Positions 1-11,320 of a DNA stretch of 64,000 bases are shown piece by piece. The notes below the pieces were generated by a model that was not told the DNA's origin, searched no databases, and saw only the letters and a program-made list of their open reading frames with translations. Each line of letters begins with the position of its first letter. Position 1 is the first letter of the stretch. The stretch spans positions 23,190,152-23,254,151 of the forward strand of contig NC_133536.1 of assembly GCF_048544455.1 (NCBI RefSeq). The letters run 5' to 3'. Source of the stretch: Silene latifolia. Its lineage: Eukaryota > Streptophyta > Magnoliopsida > Caryophyllales > Caryophyllaceae. The translations under genes were made by a program, and so were the position numbers.

Positions 1-328
1 TTCTAGTCTCAAATACTATCAATAATTCATCTTCGGCTTGGATATGCCCCCCTCGGTTCTTTTTTAATGAGAATTTTTAGTTTACATACATATTTGTTTA
101 TTACTAAATTAAATTATTTAAAAAGAGAAATGTAAAAAGAATATATATTTGATCGATTTTGATTCGAGTTTCAAAATTCTAGAGTAGATTTTAATTAGTT
201 TTGACCTGAGCGTGAGCTCGAGTTTAAATCTAGCCATTGTTAATTACGTCCAATCAATTAGCAACGAACTAATTTTATTAACATGGTAATCTTGCTACAC
301 CAAAAACAAATTTCTGGGTCCGCCCCTG
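1..328. mobile_element. hAT-type DNA transposon, right end only
   Basis: The sequence up to position 328 ends in GGGTCCGCCCCTG, which is the reverse complement of a typical hAT terminus (CAGGGGCGGACC). Immediately to the right, a chromovirus-type LTR begins abruptly about 25 bases into its consensus (compare 13351 onward). This is what one expects if a hAT element had inserted near the LTR start. The left end and its 8-bp duplication would lie before the window. No coding sequence is visible. Confidence 0.5.
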
Positions 329-1726
329 CCTTACCAGGACCACTTAAGGTATGGAAACGTCACCATCTCGGTTACCCGAGGCAATGATAATAATAAGACA
401 ATAATGAAACATACTTAAAAGCAAAATACGGTTTAAAGTGATTACATGTCAACTCCAAAACTGATAAACTGAAATACAAGGTTCTCAAAACGGTCTACTG
501 AATAAAACTATCAAAACTCTAAAACATCGTCTGATACAGCGGAAGACTCTTCTAACTACCACGTGATGACTCATCTCAGCTATCCCATACGTATCATATC
601 ATACCTGCTCAATAACTGCTCACCATCCCCGAATGGATCACCACAATTTTTAAAACAATTAACGAGGTCAGTACTGTTTACATAAAACAAATCACAACGA
701 AACAAATGCCAAACAACTCAACAACACAACAATTCTCCAGTCTCCATAATCAATCTCCACACAACTGACTACACACTAAAGTGTGTAGTCCTGCCAGAGT
801 ACCCATCGCAACAAGCACTCCACACCGCCAGTGGGGGACCGCAGCTGTACCCAACAAATCCCCGCTCATCAACCACTGAGCGATAAACCCAAGTTTCCTT
901 AATGTGCACATCCCCTCCTGTGGCGGGTTCCACAGAGGGCGAACCAAGGGCGTGAAGCCACTCCCGCAAGTGACTCCACTCAGCCAGGGACGCGCCCCGA
1001 ATATCACAGACAGTTATACACAATAATCATTATACTATACTATCAACAACCACCACAACAGAATCTGACGCCAATACGATAAACAACAACAACAACAGTA
1101 ATCACCAACCACACTTATGTAAATAATACTGAGTAGGGAAAACCCTACCCGGAAAGTAACACGAAATCAGACGATCAAACAGCTGTCTCAGAATCTCTCC
1201 TCAACGAACCCTCCTCCTATATACATACATATTATTACTACCATAACCACATAACCACCAAAAACCCCCAAAACCCCAATTAGGGTTTAACCAACATTAA
1301 CCAAACGACATAAAAATGATATGTAAGACTTACCCTCGACGCAAAGATCACGAATATGTAAAGAACGACGAAAACCGACACTCCTATCTCCGGGATATGC
1401 TAATAATGCGATGCGGATGAAACAACGTAACTTTAATCTTCTCTTTGTGTGATTTAGGTTATGAAAAGTGTTTTAGGAAAAAGATGACGAAACATTATAT
1501 ATTAATCCGCAGTATTAACAAACCCGTCGCAAATCATCTGATAACCGACTTACTCGATCGAAGAAGTCACTTACTCGATCGAGTGATCCTTATTCGATCG
1601 AGTGGCAAGCTTACTCGATCGAGTACCTTACAGGCAGTCTATTATTTTGCGTAAAAACATACTTACTCGACAGAGTAAGCCCCACTCGATAGAGTACCCC
1701 AAGACACATAAAACCGTAGTATTACA
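329..1726 (-). repeat. Solo LTR of the E1/E4 family (5' flank displaced by hAT)
   Basis: The sequence matches the E1 and E4 LTRs along its length: CTTACCAGGACCACT near the start, the hairpin at 769-788, GGGTTTAACC-type stretches, the palindrome cluster at 1552-1700, and the end GTAGTATTACA at 1726. It is not followed by the polypurine-tract block that borders the LTRs of E1, E2 and E4, so it is a solo LTR rather than part of a full element. The candidate 5-bp duplication on the right is TAATT (1727-1731); its partner is off-window. Minus orientation is assigned by analogy with E1. Confidence 0.75.
1552..1712. repeat. ACTCGATCGAGT palindrome cluster A (solo LTR)
   Basis: Copies of the 12-bp palindrome, two of them degenerate, start at 1552, 1573, 1592 and 1613, giving spacings of 21, 19 and 21. 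Two more degenerate copies follow (ACTCGACAGAGT and ACTCGATAGAGT). The same arrangement occurs in the LTRs of E1, E2 and E4. Confidence 0.85.
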
Positions 1727-2227
1727 TAATTTAATAAAAGTTTTTTTTTAAAGATGATTTTTATGGAATATGTAATATGTTTAATGAACATAGTGTACGT
1801 GAATTTGTTGTGTAAGTGCAACTTATCCAACACAAAGAAGGTTATAATTAATTATCTAAGTGTTACATGCATTGATGGTAGCATGTAACATTATGTGCTA
1901 AATAAACGTGGATGCATGTTTGTTTATAGGATTACGTAAAAATCAAATGAATTACTTTAATTCATTTGTGTTATAACGTGAAGTGATTTTATGATGTAAA
2001 TCTAACGTTACTTCACAATGGCTATATAAAGGATGTAAATCCTTTGGATAAGTTATCTCACAAAATGTTATCAAACAAGGTGACTGGTAGATAAAAATAC
2101 AGTCGGGGTTTGAGGGTGAGAGGCAGTATAAAAGGTGTTTTTATACAATAATTTAGTAGGTTATTCTAGGGGTAATATTGGTGGCATTTACTAATATTGA
2201 TGGTGGTCTAGAGGTTGTTATCTTATA

Positions 2228-2485
2228 CTCCCTCCATACCAGACCAATTGTAACATTGACCGTTTTGCCACTGTTCATGGTCGTAAGAAATCTTCGATAT
2301 TATTCTTAATCTATAAGACAAAATATAGTCATGTGAGATCTTATTTGATTTATCGTCATGAATGCTATAAGAATATCAAATTTTTATAATTTTTAATAAT
2401 GTGTAACAAAAGATATTTACGTTGCAAAACGTGTCTCGACAAGTGTGAAAAAGTCAATGTTACCATTGGTGTGGTATAGAGGGAG
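2228..2485. mobile_element. Stowaway-type MITE
   Basis: A 258-bp non-coding unit begins CTCCCTCCATACCAG and ends TGGTATAGAGGGAG, and TA dinucleotides flank both sides (2226-2227 and 2486-2487). These termini and the TA target are diagnostic for Stowaway MITEs of the Tc1/mariner superfamily. It lies within the solo LTR. Confidence 0.85.
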
Positions 2486-2705
2486 TATTATTGTGGGTCT
2501 CGAATTAGTATTTAATTCGGGGCGGTTATGTTGTACTGGTACTATTATTATAGTGGATTCTAGTATATTTGGCTAGTGGATTTTACTTCCGGTTTGGAAT
2601 GTTTTGCCCTGAGTTTGATCCTAAATATCGTCTCATCTTATTATTGCTTACATTTATTTACTTTTACAGTTTACTTGTCAATTGGTTGCTTCCGTTGCAC
2701 GTGAG

Positions 2706-3453
2706 CAGGGACGGAGCTATGCCTGGGCCGGATGGGCCATGGCCCGGGCAGACTCCAAATGAATAATAGAAAAACAAGTAATGAGTTAGCAGTTAGTACA
2801 TGCTTGGCGTAGTGGTAAAGTGTGATATCTTAGGCAAGAATGTATCACAGCGTCACGTGTTCGAATCTGGGAGAGTGTGTTTTGAGTATTTTTTTTTTTT
2901 TTGATTGGTTTTACAATTTTCTTATTTTGTCTCATGTTACTTCATTCCTTTACCATTATTATATTTTATTAACATTCATTTTTGTCAACAATAATTCTTG
3001 TAACTAGTAAATAATTATTTACATAATACAAGTATTTGAATAGCAAGGAACAATTTTTATCGTTGTGAGTGGTCCTTGTATAGTAGAAAATAATTTTGCA
3101 ATTTTAACAATCTCACCTTAAATAAACTATATAAACCATCTTCTAGGGGGTTTATTTGTTTCTATGTTTTTCTTTCACATAAATAATTGTTAAAATACTT
3201 TATAAAACACGGAGTAAATTTATCGAAGAAAACAATGTACTCGTATAATTTAAGTATTTTATTAATGTGGTTTAATATAGTAATCTAAAAATATTACACC
3301 CCCGTTTTAATCATTTGTTTATCCTAATTGGGATAGTAACATATATATCGACAATGTTAAATAAAGGTGTGAGGTCTATAATAAATGAGTATAAGTACCG
3401 ACAAAATGGATCAAATCGGCCCAGGTTATAATTTTGCCCTAGCTTCGTCCCTG
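2706..3453. mobile_element. Non-autonomous hAT element with 8-bp duplication
   Basis: The terminal inverted repeats CAGGGACGGAGCTA (2706) and TAGCTTCGTCCCTG (ending 3453) are flanked by the identical 8-bp duplication CACGTGAG (2698-2705 and 3454-3461). This is the hAT superfamily signature. The 748-bp element has no transposase ORF. It interrupts the solo LTR near its end and carries a tRNA-like module at 2801-2902. Confidence 0.9.
2801..2902 (+). repeat. tRNA-derived (SINE-like) module inside the hAT element
   Basis: TGGCGTAGTGG at 2805-2815 fits a polymerase III A box, and GTGTTCGAATCTG at 2857-2869 fits a B box about 42 bases downstream. A run of 14 T follows at 2889-2902. The sequence cannot fold as a normal tRNA gene. 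It is either a SINE remnant or a tRNA-like segment native to this hAT family. Confidence 0.5.
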
Positions 3454-3489
3454 CACGTGAGAGATTTGCGTTAATTTCCCAACAGAATA

Positions 3490-4309
3490 TATACCAAGAA
3501 TATCTTACTGGTACAACTTTGATTTTTCAATTTTTTTTTTGATAAAATGGTTAATTTGAACATTCTTACTCGTTTAGGTTTTCTCTTCTCAACCATCTTT
3601 GTACTTAGAACCGATATAAATAATTATTTGACATAAAATAAATACAATCTAACAAAATATTATAAAAATGATATATAGAACCTTTACTAAAAATATCTTT
3701 TAAGAAAAACACAACTATCTTATATACCTTCCGTCCCGGTCATTTGTTTGTCTATTTTATTTTGGGTGTCTCAATCAATTGTTTGTCTTTCTATTTTTGG
3801 AATGTTTTTTATGGACAATTGAATCTTTCACACACAATTTGAACCACCTGTTATCAAATAATTGATCCCTTCATCTTTTCTTGGTCTTTATATCAAAATT
3901 AAAAATAAACAAATAACCGGGATGAAGGGAGTATTAGCTCAAGTCTACAAGTCCACTCGTCTATGAAGACTGACGATGTATAGTAAAAAGAACAAATATC
4001 GACAGCGCGTGTCAACGGTGAGTGGCGAAACGCGTACGGTAAGACTAGCTGCAAGCAACAACTAATCTTGGAATGGGAAATTCAACGGCTAATTAAACTG
4101 CGCAGAATTGTGATTAGTTAATTCAATCACGTTAATCATATGAGCCACTATACAGTAATACAGTATACATATACACAATACACCACATTATTTTACATCT
4201 ATGCCTATATCTGTTATTCCGTTTTTTGTATTTGAGATTGTCTCGTAAGTAATTGTTTACCGTGAATGAAAATACTCCGTAATTTACTGCCCATTCTTTA
4301 TAACTTACA
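3490..4309. other. Intergenic, AT-rich, one MITE
   Basis: No credible coding sequence. The only recognisable unit is the Stowaway-type MITE at 3727-3931. Confidence 0.6.
3727..3931. mobile_element. Stowaway-type MITE
   Basis: A 205-bp unit with termini CCTTCCGTCCCGG and CCGGGATGAAGGGAG, flanked by TA (3725-3726 and 3932-3933). It contains AATTGTTTGTCTTTC-type subterminal repeats and no ORF. Confidence 0.8.
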
Positions 4310-4628
4310 ATGGTTAAAGGATGAGAGTAATTATTAAGGGAGTAATGGGAGCTAAAATAAGAAGAAATGAGAGGAGATTGGTGCTTTGTAGTGGTTGTGG
4401 AGGGTGGAAAGAGGAGGTGAGGGAGGAACTATTACCTCTATATGGAGGTAATAATTATTTGGAGGGGAAGGTGGGTAACAATTACTCCCTTAATGGAGAG
4501 ACTATTACACTATAATTACCCATTTCTATCCATTTCTATCTTCAACCTCCATCCTTTCCCTCTATTTTTTAGTTCATTTTAGCTTTATTACTCCCTTAAT
4601 TATTACTTCTATCCCAAGCAAGCCCTTA
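4310..4628. mobile_element. Palindromic MITE-like element, superfamily uncertain
   Basis: Left arm 4319-4361 (core AATTATTAAGGGAGTAAT) is matched in inverted orientation by right arm 4573-4615 (core ATTACTCCCTTAATTATT), about 85% by eye. A smaller inverted repeat, ATTACCTC/GAGGTAAT, lies at 4430-4455. The 64-codon open frame inside is low-complexity and not convincing. Outer ends and target duplication are unclear. Confidence 0.55.
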
Positions 4629-4649
4629 GTATTATATGTAGTGTCTACA

Positions 4650-4651
<2 letters not shown>

Positions 4652-4685
<34 letters not shown>
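4652..4685. repeat. 34-base poly(T) tract
   Basis: Uninterrupted run of T about 370 bases upstream of the bHLH TATA box. It could be a microsatellite or the tail of an old retroposon in minus orientation. Confidence 0.9.
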
Positions 4686-4689
<4 letters not shown>

Positions 4690-5052
4690 GTATCTTAGCT
4701 TGTTGTATATATTTCAGAAGTTATAAATACCTAATTTACTACCCATTAATTTTTTGGGATCAAAGTTTGTAAAACTTTGACTTTAAATCGATTAAATTAA
4801 AGAAAATCTGAACAATAATATAGAAATTCTTTAACAAATTTATATTTTCATGATCTCTCTAAACATTTATGATAAAATTGAAGTCAATAAGCTACTTTCT
4901 CTAAAATGGAAAACATTATAGAACACTAAAAAAGGCAAGGATACTCAAAAGCGACACATTAATTTTACTACATTATCAACTAATCATATATTTAATGGTT
5001 AAACTGTTCACTAATCATAGAATAAACCCATTTCACACCTTGACAACCCCTC

Positions 5053-5059
5053 TATAAAT
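5053..5059 (+). promoter_or_regulatory. Putative TATA box of the bHLH gene
   Basis: TATAAAT lies 135 bases upstream of the proposed start codon in CCTCTATAAATTCCC, a strong plant TATA context. Transcription would start near 5085, leaving a leader of about 110 bases containing CT-rich stretches. Confidence 0.65.
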
Positions 5060-5193
5060 TCCCAAAACTCGTGCATAATTCTAGCACAATAACCATACTC
5101 TCACTCTTATCTCTTACATTTTCTCTCTTCCCTATATACTTAGTACTACGTGATTAATTAAGAAGCTTAATTAGACGATCATTATTAGATATT

Positions 5194-6930
5194 ATGGAGG
5201 CTGTTTCAATGTTTACAGGCTACTCAGATATGGTATAAAATTATAAATCTCCTGTCTCTATTTTCTAGTTGTCTTCATTCATTACTAGATCTTAGCTACT
5301 GATCTTGCCAGCTCAATATTAGTGTTCTACACCTTAATTAAATAATGTTTCTGTCTCCCCTAACTAGCAATCCTGACTCCGCCACTGCATATGATTATAA
5401 GAGCTAATTCCTAATTAGTTGCATATATACTCCACATGATAGGGTTTCATATAGAATTGGAGTATAATTATATATCAAGTAATCAAAATATAACAAAATT
5501 TGAGTTTTAGATTTTAAGATAATAATTTTGTTATTTGCAGGGATTTATGGATGATTTGAGCTTCATGAATCAAGTCAACTCATTTGAAGACTTATTCAAA
5601 GAACCATTATTACCTTCATACAACAATGGTTATCATCAACAAGCTGGGTCTAACAACAACAACAACCAAGTACTTGGTTGCAAAAGATCAGCTCATCAAT
5701 TTGATCACATAATCGCGGAAAGGCCCATTATTACTAAGCAATTGAAGACTAATAATGGCAATTCATATAAGTCCAATAATATGTTGTCCTTTGGGAGCTC
5801 TCACAACGACGACAACAACAACAACAATGCGAATTTTGTTACGCCTAAAGAAGAGGCTATCGCGGTGTCTAGTGTCAGATACGCAGATAAATTGATGGCT
5901 CCTTATGCTTCAATTGACAAGAAAAGTTACATTCATGGTAACACAATTAAGAAGAATTGTAACAATTCTCTTAGCTTGATACAATCTAAGGAACATGTTC
6001 TTGCTGAGAGGAAACGCCGCGAGAAACTCAGCCAAAGATTCATTGCTTTATCAGCCATAATCCCTGGACTAAAGAAGGTATTACATGTTTTCTATTCATT
6101 TCTTTTTAGCTTCTTCATTAGCTTATTCATGTCGCCGATGATAATAATAAGTTAATAACCTAAATTTTTTGTTAATAGATGGACAAGGCTTCGGTCCTTG
6201 GAGATGCAATAAAATATGTGAAACAATTGCAAGAGAGAGTGAAGACACTTGAGGAGGAAGCAAAGAAGAAACACGTCGAATCAGCGACTTTTGTGAAGAA
6301 ATATTGGGTGACTGAAGATGGTGATGAACAATCTTTAGCTCAAACAAGTTCCCCTGGTGGTTCATGTGACGGTCAATACCCCGAAATTGAAGTGAAATTT
6401 TCGGATAAAGACGTTCTTATAAGAATTCATTGTGAAAAGAAGAACGGAATTCTTGAAAACCTAATTTCCCAAGTTGTAAAGCTCCATCTTGAGGTGGTAA
6501 ATAGTAGTGCTTTGGCACTTGGAGGATCATTTCTTGATTTAACAATTATTGCTCAGGTAATTATTCTTTCATTTCCTCTTTAATTTGAACTCAAAAAATG
6601 TTGTAGGTAGTGAACGTCGAAACCCTAGTTTTTGTATGCTGCATATATCTGACCTCCCTTATCTCGGTTAAGCTTTGAGTAATCGATCACATATTGAAAC
6701 GACGTGACATCCTACAAAAATCAAGTATTCCCCTATCCAATCACACATATACACGTAAACCCTATCGAATTTTGTGATTGAGTGAAGAATTTAATAGTGT
6801 TCATGTATATATATATGTTAAATTCATATTAAAAAAGATTTTTCTCTTCTTGCAGATGAATGCTGAATTCAACATGACATCCAAAGATCTAGTAAGACAT
6901 TTGCAAGCTACCCTCAAATGTTTGATATGA
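5194..6930 (+). CDS. bHLH transcription factor, subgroup IVa-like (bHLH18/19/20/25 type)
   Basis: A four-exon gene encodes a 342-residue nuclear E-box-binding regulator. Exons: 5194-5232, 5541-6077, 6179-6556 and 6856-6930, all with GT-AG introns and all junctions in phase 0. The short first exon (MEAVSMFTGYSDM) was chosen because splicing to 5541 is in frame and yields GFMDDLSF, a start typical of this subgroup. An AUG at 5535 lies within the intron acceptor and is not used. The bHLH domain spans about residues 153-210: basic region HVLAERKRREKLSQRF with the His-Glu-Arg contact triad, loop IIPGLKK, then MDKASVLGDAIKYVKQLQ across the exon 2/3 junction. A C-terminal ACT-like fold follows (EIEVKFSDKDVLIRIHCEK). 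Asn-rich low-complexity stretches occupy the N-terminal half. Subgroup IVa includes triterpene saponin regulators (TSAR) and NAI1, so specialised metabolism or ER-body control is plausible but not shown here. The reading frame appears intact. Confidence 0.93.
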
Positions 6931-6964
6931 ACAGAGAAAGCTCCATCAACAAATCTTGATTGTC

Positions 6965-6986
6965 AAAAAAAAAAAAAAAAAAAAAA
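6965..6986. repeat. 22-base poly(A) tract after the bHLH stop codon
   Basis: The tract begins 35 bases past the bHLH stop and is flanked by the direct repeat CTTGATTG. It lies in the presumed 3' untranslated region and is probably a slippage tract. Confidence 0.8.
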
Positions 6987-8990
6987 CTTGATTGAAGAAT
7001 TAAAGACTATAAAATTAGAACGTAATTAAACATATACTTCAAAGTAATTTAGTATTTATAAAAGTAGTCCACTCGAGTTAGTGTGTAGCAATAGGTCGAT
7101 ACCCTTGTATATTTCAAAGATTGTATGAAACTTGAACCATTGTATACATAATATAACCTGTTTATTTTCTTAAGGTTGGTTCATTTCGCAGGAAGATTGT
7201 TCCATATTTTTCACATCGTCTTTTTTCGACTGTGTTAAACGATCCTCCTTTTATTAGAAACGACCTTGAGGTTTATTCTACGTGTTTTCTAGGATTTGGG
7301 TTAAGACTTAAGTTACACAACCTATTTATTTTTCGCAAATTGTTGTATAAGACCGTTGGATTATTGTATATACTTTATGATCTTACCATGATACCGTCTT
7401 TATTTTTATTAGAGAGTGGATGGTTGAATAAACATGTTTGATTTAGCATTAATTTAGTTTTAAATTTTTATATGGTGTGTTCTAGAGGTCTTAATGCCCT
7501 CATTTTCCGTAAGCCACGTCCATAACTAGCTTGTACTCATCAAGAAAGATAATATAATAATGTATAATATATGGTTTTTGCAATTATAATCGTTTTCTGT
7601 ATATGTGGGTTACATTGTAGGAAGATGATAGAATGATTATTGTAATTAGTAATAATCCATTAAATTGCATTCAATTATTCGAGCTAGGTTACATTCCGGC
7701 CTATAGCTTACAAGTTCAACTTGTTTGTTAATTGTTATCTTAGATTTTATTATTGTTTTATATTCATGCTGATAATGTAAGCTGAAAATTCAATTAAGGT
7801 TTTTTAAATACCTAAAGATCAAATTTAATTTAAAATAATAGTATGTGTCTTCACTCAATGTTAAATCATGCGTGTATGAATAAAGTTATTAATGCGGCTA
7901 CAGTCTACACTCATTATTGTCATCAAATATACTTACCCCTTTTCATCCCGATAATTTCTTTACCTTTACTTTTAACACAAAGATCAAGAAGAAAAGAAGG
8001 GACCATTTGCGGTAATTGCTAGTGGATGACAAGTGGAGAATAATACAATTGGACGACCAAATTAAATACCCATATAAAACCTTCCATTATAGAATTGGTA
8101 AATAAATGACTGAAATAGAGGGAGTATATTATCGTATTTTTTTTTTGCAATGTAGTTTTAATTATCTCATTCATAGATATGTGAAGATTGTGAACGGTGT
8201 CATGTCCTTTGGAAGGAAGTTTAGGAGCACTAAAATGGATACGGACACAGACTCGAACATAAAAGAGACAAAAACGGACACGTGAAAAGGCATTTCATAA
8301 ATATAGGACAAGGGATATATTGTACGTGTGATAAATTGTATTTTACATCTTCCGTAAATTGTACGACTACAGTACGAGTATGTCAAATTAACATTGCTCT
8401 ATACAAGAGTAAACGGCAAAGTAACAATGTTGGTAGTTTTTTCATTTAATAAAGAGAAGAAAAGAAGGCGACTCTTAGACTAGATCATCTAAATCTAATT
8501 AAATCATTAGGTTAAAATTGTGACATAATATGAGGAGTTGGCTTCTCCATGCTTAATCAAAATAATCCACTCAACAAGCTTATTTGGCTTCATTCCACGA
8601 CCGTTTTGACCGTTGACTGTTCTTGCGTTAGGTATACCGTATATATGTGTGTATAGATTGACAAGATTGTAATCTTCATGTAGATGCGAAGAAATATACT
8701 TGCATTGAGTTTTATGTTTTTATACACACGAAAAGGTATATTAGACTTATAGCTAGTTCACTCCAAAAGACCCTAAGGCCTAAAAGGAAAGCAAAAGACT
8801 TCAAAACCCTATGAAGTGGCCTAAGATAAAATCTCGCAGAAAATGAAACTTTTACGTATTAACTAAGCTATAATTTTATGCCAAAAAAATTAAAAATAAT
8901 CTGAATTTGGGCTTTCTATCAATTATTTATTTATCTTTTTTATTTTTGAAATTATATTTAAAGTCAACAGTATGTCACTAGTTTAGTTCC
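6987..8990. other. Intergenic region downstream of the bHLH gene
   Basis: AT-rich, with short open frames (for example 7232-7441 and 8171-8386) showing no family features. One MITE is present at 7936-8124. Otherwise I see nothing. Confidence 0.6.
7936..8124. mobile_element. Stowaway-like MITE, diverged
   Basis: A 189-bp unit with termini CCCCTTTTCATCCCG and TGACTGAAATAGAGGGAG, flanked by TA (7934-7935 and 8125-8126). The termini match Stowaway consensus imperfectly. Confidence 0.6.
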
Positions 8991-10405
8991 CGCGCAATAA
9001 ATGCGCGATATTTATAAAGTTTTTATTTTTCTATTACTTAATCATGCTAAATTAACACCTGCTTAATTTTTCATATTTTATGTCATTATATTTTGATATG
9101 AGAAAAAAAATTAAACTTTAAAATTATTCAAGAAAACTGAGTAAATTTAGCTGTAAAATAATAGTGGTATCACATTAATTGTTCATTCTCGTTATTGTAT
9201 TTTGTTTCGAGCAAAAAAAAAAAAAATGAAAATTAATCCAAGAGAATTGAGTAATGTGCTAAAAGCCTTAAATGTATTTCTTTTAAAAAGTATTTTTTTA
9301 TACCACATAGCTAATGATTTCAATTTATAAATTCTCTCAATTTTTTTGTTATGGAAGTAATCAAAACGATTTATAGTTTTGTTTATACATAGTATGAATA
9401 GTCAAGTCATTCTCAAATAATAGCATTAATAAAAGATTTAATAGTTTATACTGTAGTTTTATATTATTTATACTTTAATTAAAATATTATAGTTTAGTGT
9501 TTATTGAAAAATTATATAATTTGATGAAAAGATTAATTTTAATGAAAAGAATTATATAATGAAATACATCATAATTATTAATTTTCTTATTTGGTGAATA
9601 CAATTCAATTGTCAATAGTTTTCTTATTTAAAAAGATGTTTTTTGAAGGAAAAATTTGTGAGTTCATCTATTCTTTTAGTAGATAGGGGATGGAGAAAAG
9701 TTGCAACATACCATTTTCAAAATTTCGAGATTTGAAATATATATGAAGCCATATAAGATAGTGAAAGATGGTCTTATGAGATCTGATAAATTTGTAGATA
9801 TTTTTTCAAGATATATTATCTGACGTTGAAGGTTGTATAAAAGGTTATTTGTAGTAATTATATATTTAGTGTTATTCAAGTTAATTTTGTTAATATATTA
9901 TGAATTAATGCGATAATTTAATTATAGCAATGATTGTCTTATAAGCTTGCAGATTTGGTCTTGTTAATATATTTTTTGGCAATGATTGAGTATTTTATAC
10001 TTATTTTTTGGCAATCAATTTTTACGTTATTGGTCAAGATCATTGATATGATCTAGATTTGTCCTATAGTAGAATAGAAGGATGTTATATTTTTTTTTGG
10101 CAATCATTTATTAAGTTAGACTTGGCCTATAATAGAATGCAAAAATAAAAAGCCCAATTAGAAGTTAATATTTTAGGCGGGAAAAAACGTAGAATCGCCT
10201 ATTCATTTAGTAAATAGGGGATTATTTGGGCGATTGACGCCATTATACTGCTATATAAAACCTAATTAAGATGAAGATAATTATTTTTATATATCGGTTA
10301 TTATTTTACTTAATTGCCCATGTAAGAGATTATCAATTATCTATATGTGAATATTTTTGTAATTAAATTTGATTTTAAAATAAAATTATGGTGAAATCGA
10401 CTTAC
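8990..10405. repeat. AT-rich dispersed repeat, unclassified
   Basis: The region begins with a GC hairpin, CCCGCGCAATAAATGCGCG (8988-9008), of a type common in dispersed plant repeats. It contains two related motifs: CTATTCTTTTAGTAGATAGGGGA near 9668-9690 (broken here as CTATTCTTTTAGTAG plus ATAGGGGA) and CTATTCATTTAGTAAATAG near 10199. The rest is AT-rich and non-coding. A degenerate Helitron or other family is possible, but I cannot define ends. Confidence 0.35.
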
Positions 10406-11320
10406 AAAATACCTTATTTTTTTTTGAAAGAAACCTCTAAAGAGGTTAAGCATTAATTATTAAATCTCGTGACGCAAAGGCTACAATGTTCGCAGGAAAA
10501 CTACTAGACCATACTCTTCTACCAACTTGCCACGGATTTAACCGAGCCATTTCATGAGCTACTTTATTAAAATCTCTCCTAACGAAAGACCATTTAACTT
10601 AATTAAAGGCATTACTACAATGAAAAATATCATCTAAAATAAGGTTAAAATTACTATGTCCCTGCAAACCTTGCTTCACTCCATGAATGAGTACTTGACA
10701 ATCGCTTTCCATGACGTCTCTATGGCCTCGTCGCTTCGCCTCCCTTAGCCCCATTAACAGTGCTTCCGCTTCTGCTTCTTTTGGCCCTGTCATCTCTCGT
10801 CTTTGAATCGTCATACTCCATAGTAGCCCGCCCTCTCCATCACGACACACACTCTCCAGCCCAATTCCTTCATTCTCTCGAACACATGCATCCACATTGA
10901 TCTTTACCTCCCCTCTACTCAGTTTTACCCGGCCACCTCTCCACCCTCTCCTCCCTTATTGGTTGCCCCACAATCTCCTCTCCCATACGCTCATAGCTAC
11001 CCCCTATCTCCTCCCGTAGCCCCTCAATCCTCCTTATCACCATATCTAGACTCCGAAACTCCTCCTCAAAGACCCACTTATTCCGTCTTTCCCATAACAC
11101 CCAACATCCCGTCATAAATGTGACTATATCCCGTGCGTGGAGCTCCTTCAAAACCTCGCCAATCCACTCTCTAACTCTCCCAAACCTCCCCTCCATCACA
11201 CTCCCCAGCTCCAGCCCGTCCCACATTCCTCCTAATCCCCTACAATCCCGAACTAGGTGAAGATGTGTTTCCTCCTAAGGTATTTTGGTATTTTGTATTA
11301 TAATAAAATACCTTATTTTT
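10406..11320 (-). mobile_element. 5'-truncated LINE with RNase H domain and 16-bp duplication
   Basis: AAAATACCTTATTTTT at 10406-10421 and 11305-11320 brackets the insert, and on the minus strand it ends in a short poly(A) (T run 10417-10425). The body encodes the C-terminal part of a LINE ORF2: a zf-RVT-adjacent segment at 10915-11226 (TGCWVLWERRNKWVFE) and an RNase H (RVT_3-type) segment at 10599-10895 (DACVRENEGIGL, AEAEALLMGLREA, ESDCQVLIHGVKQG). A frameshift lies near 10905. It belongs to a different LINE lineage from the two others in the window, whose visible ORF2 lacks RNase H. Confidence 0.8.

Larger units (their letters stand above)
1766..3489 (+). mobile_element. Solo LTR with GAATA target duplication, nested MITE and hAT
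   Basis: GAATA at 1766-1770 and again at 3485-3489 flank a TG...CA unit starting TGTAATATG (1771) and ending CCCAACA (3484). A TATATAAA box lies at 2023-2030, and a TTCCGTTGCACGTGAG...AATTTCCCAACA end resembles the R-U5 region of plant Ty1/copia LTRs. Removing the two nested elements with one copy of each duplication leaves about 700 bp. No internal domain or primer site follows, so this is a solo LTR left by recombination. Copia assignment is inferred from LTR shape only. Confidence 0.75.

Noticed and set aside
2805..2869. A functional tRNA gene
   Set aside because: A and B boxes are present, but no acceptor stem or anticodon arm can be drawn.
5371..5391. hAT terminus in bHLH intron 1 (CCTGACTCCGCCACTG)
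   Set aside because: It resembles a hAT end, but no partner terminus or 8-bp duplication is visible in the intron.
5535..6155. A single-exon start of the bHLH protein at 5535 reading MQGFMDD
   Set aside because: The AUG overlaps the intron acceptor TTTGCAG. Splicing from the exon at 5194-5232 gives a better and in-frame start, and the frame after 6077 is intron.
8990..10260. A Helitron
   Set aside because: No clear 5' TC and 3' CTRR ends with adjacent hairpin could be fixed, and there is no helicase text.
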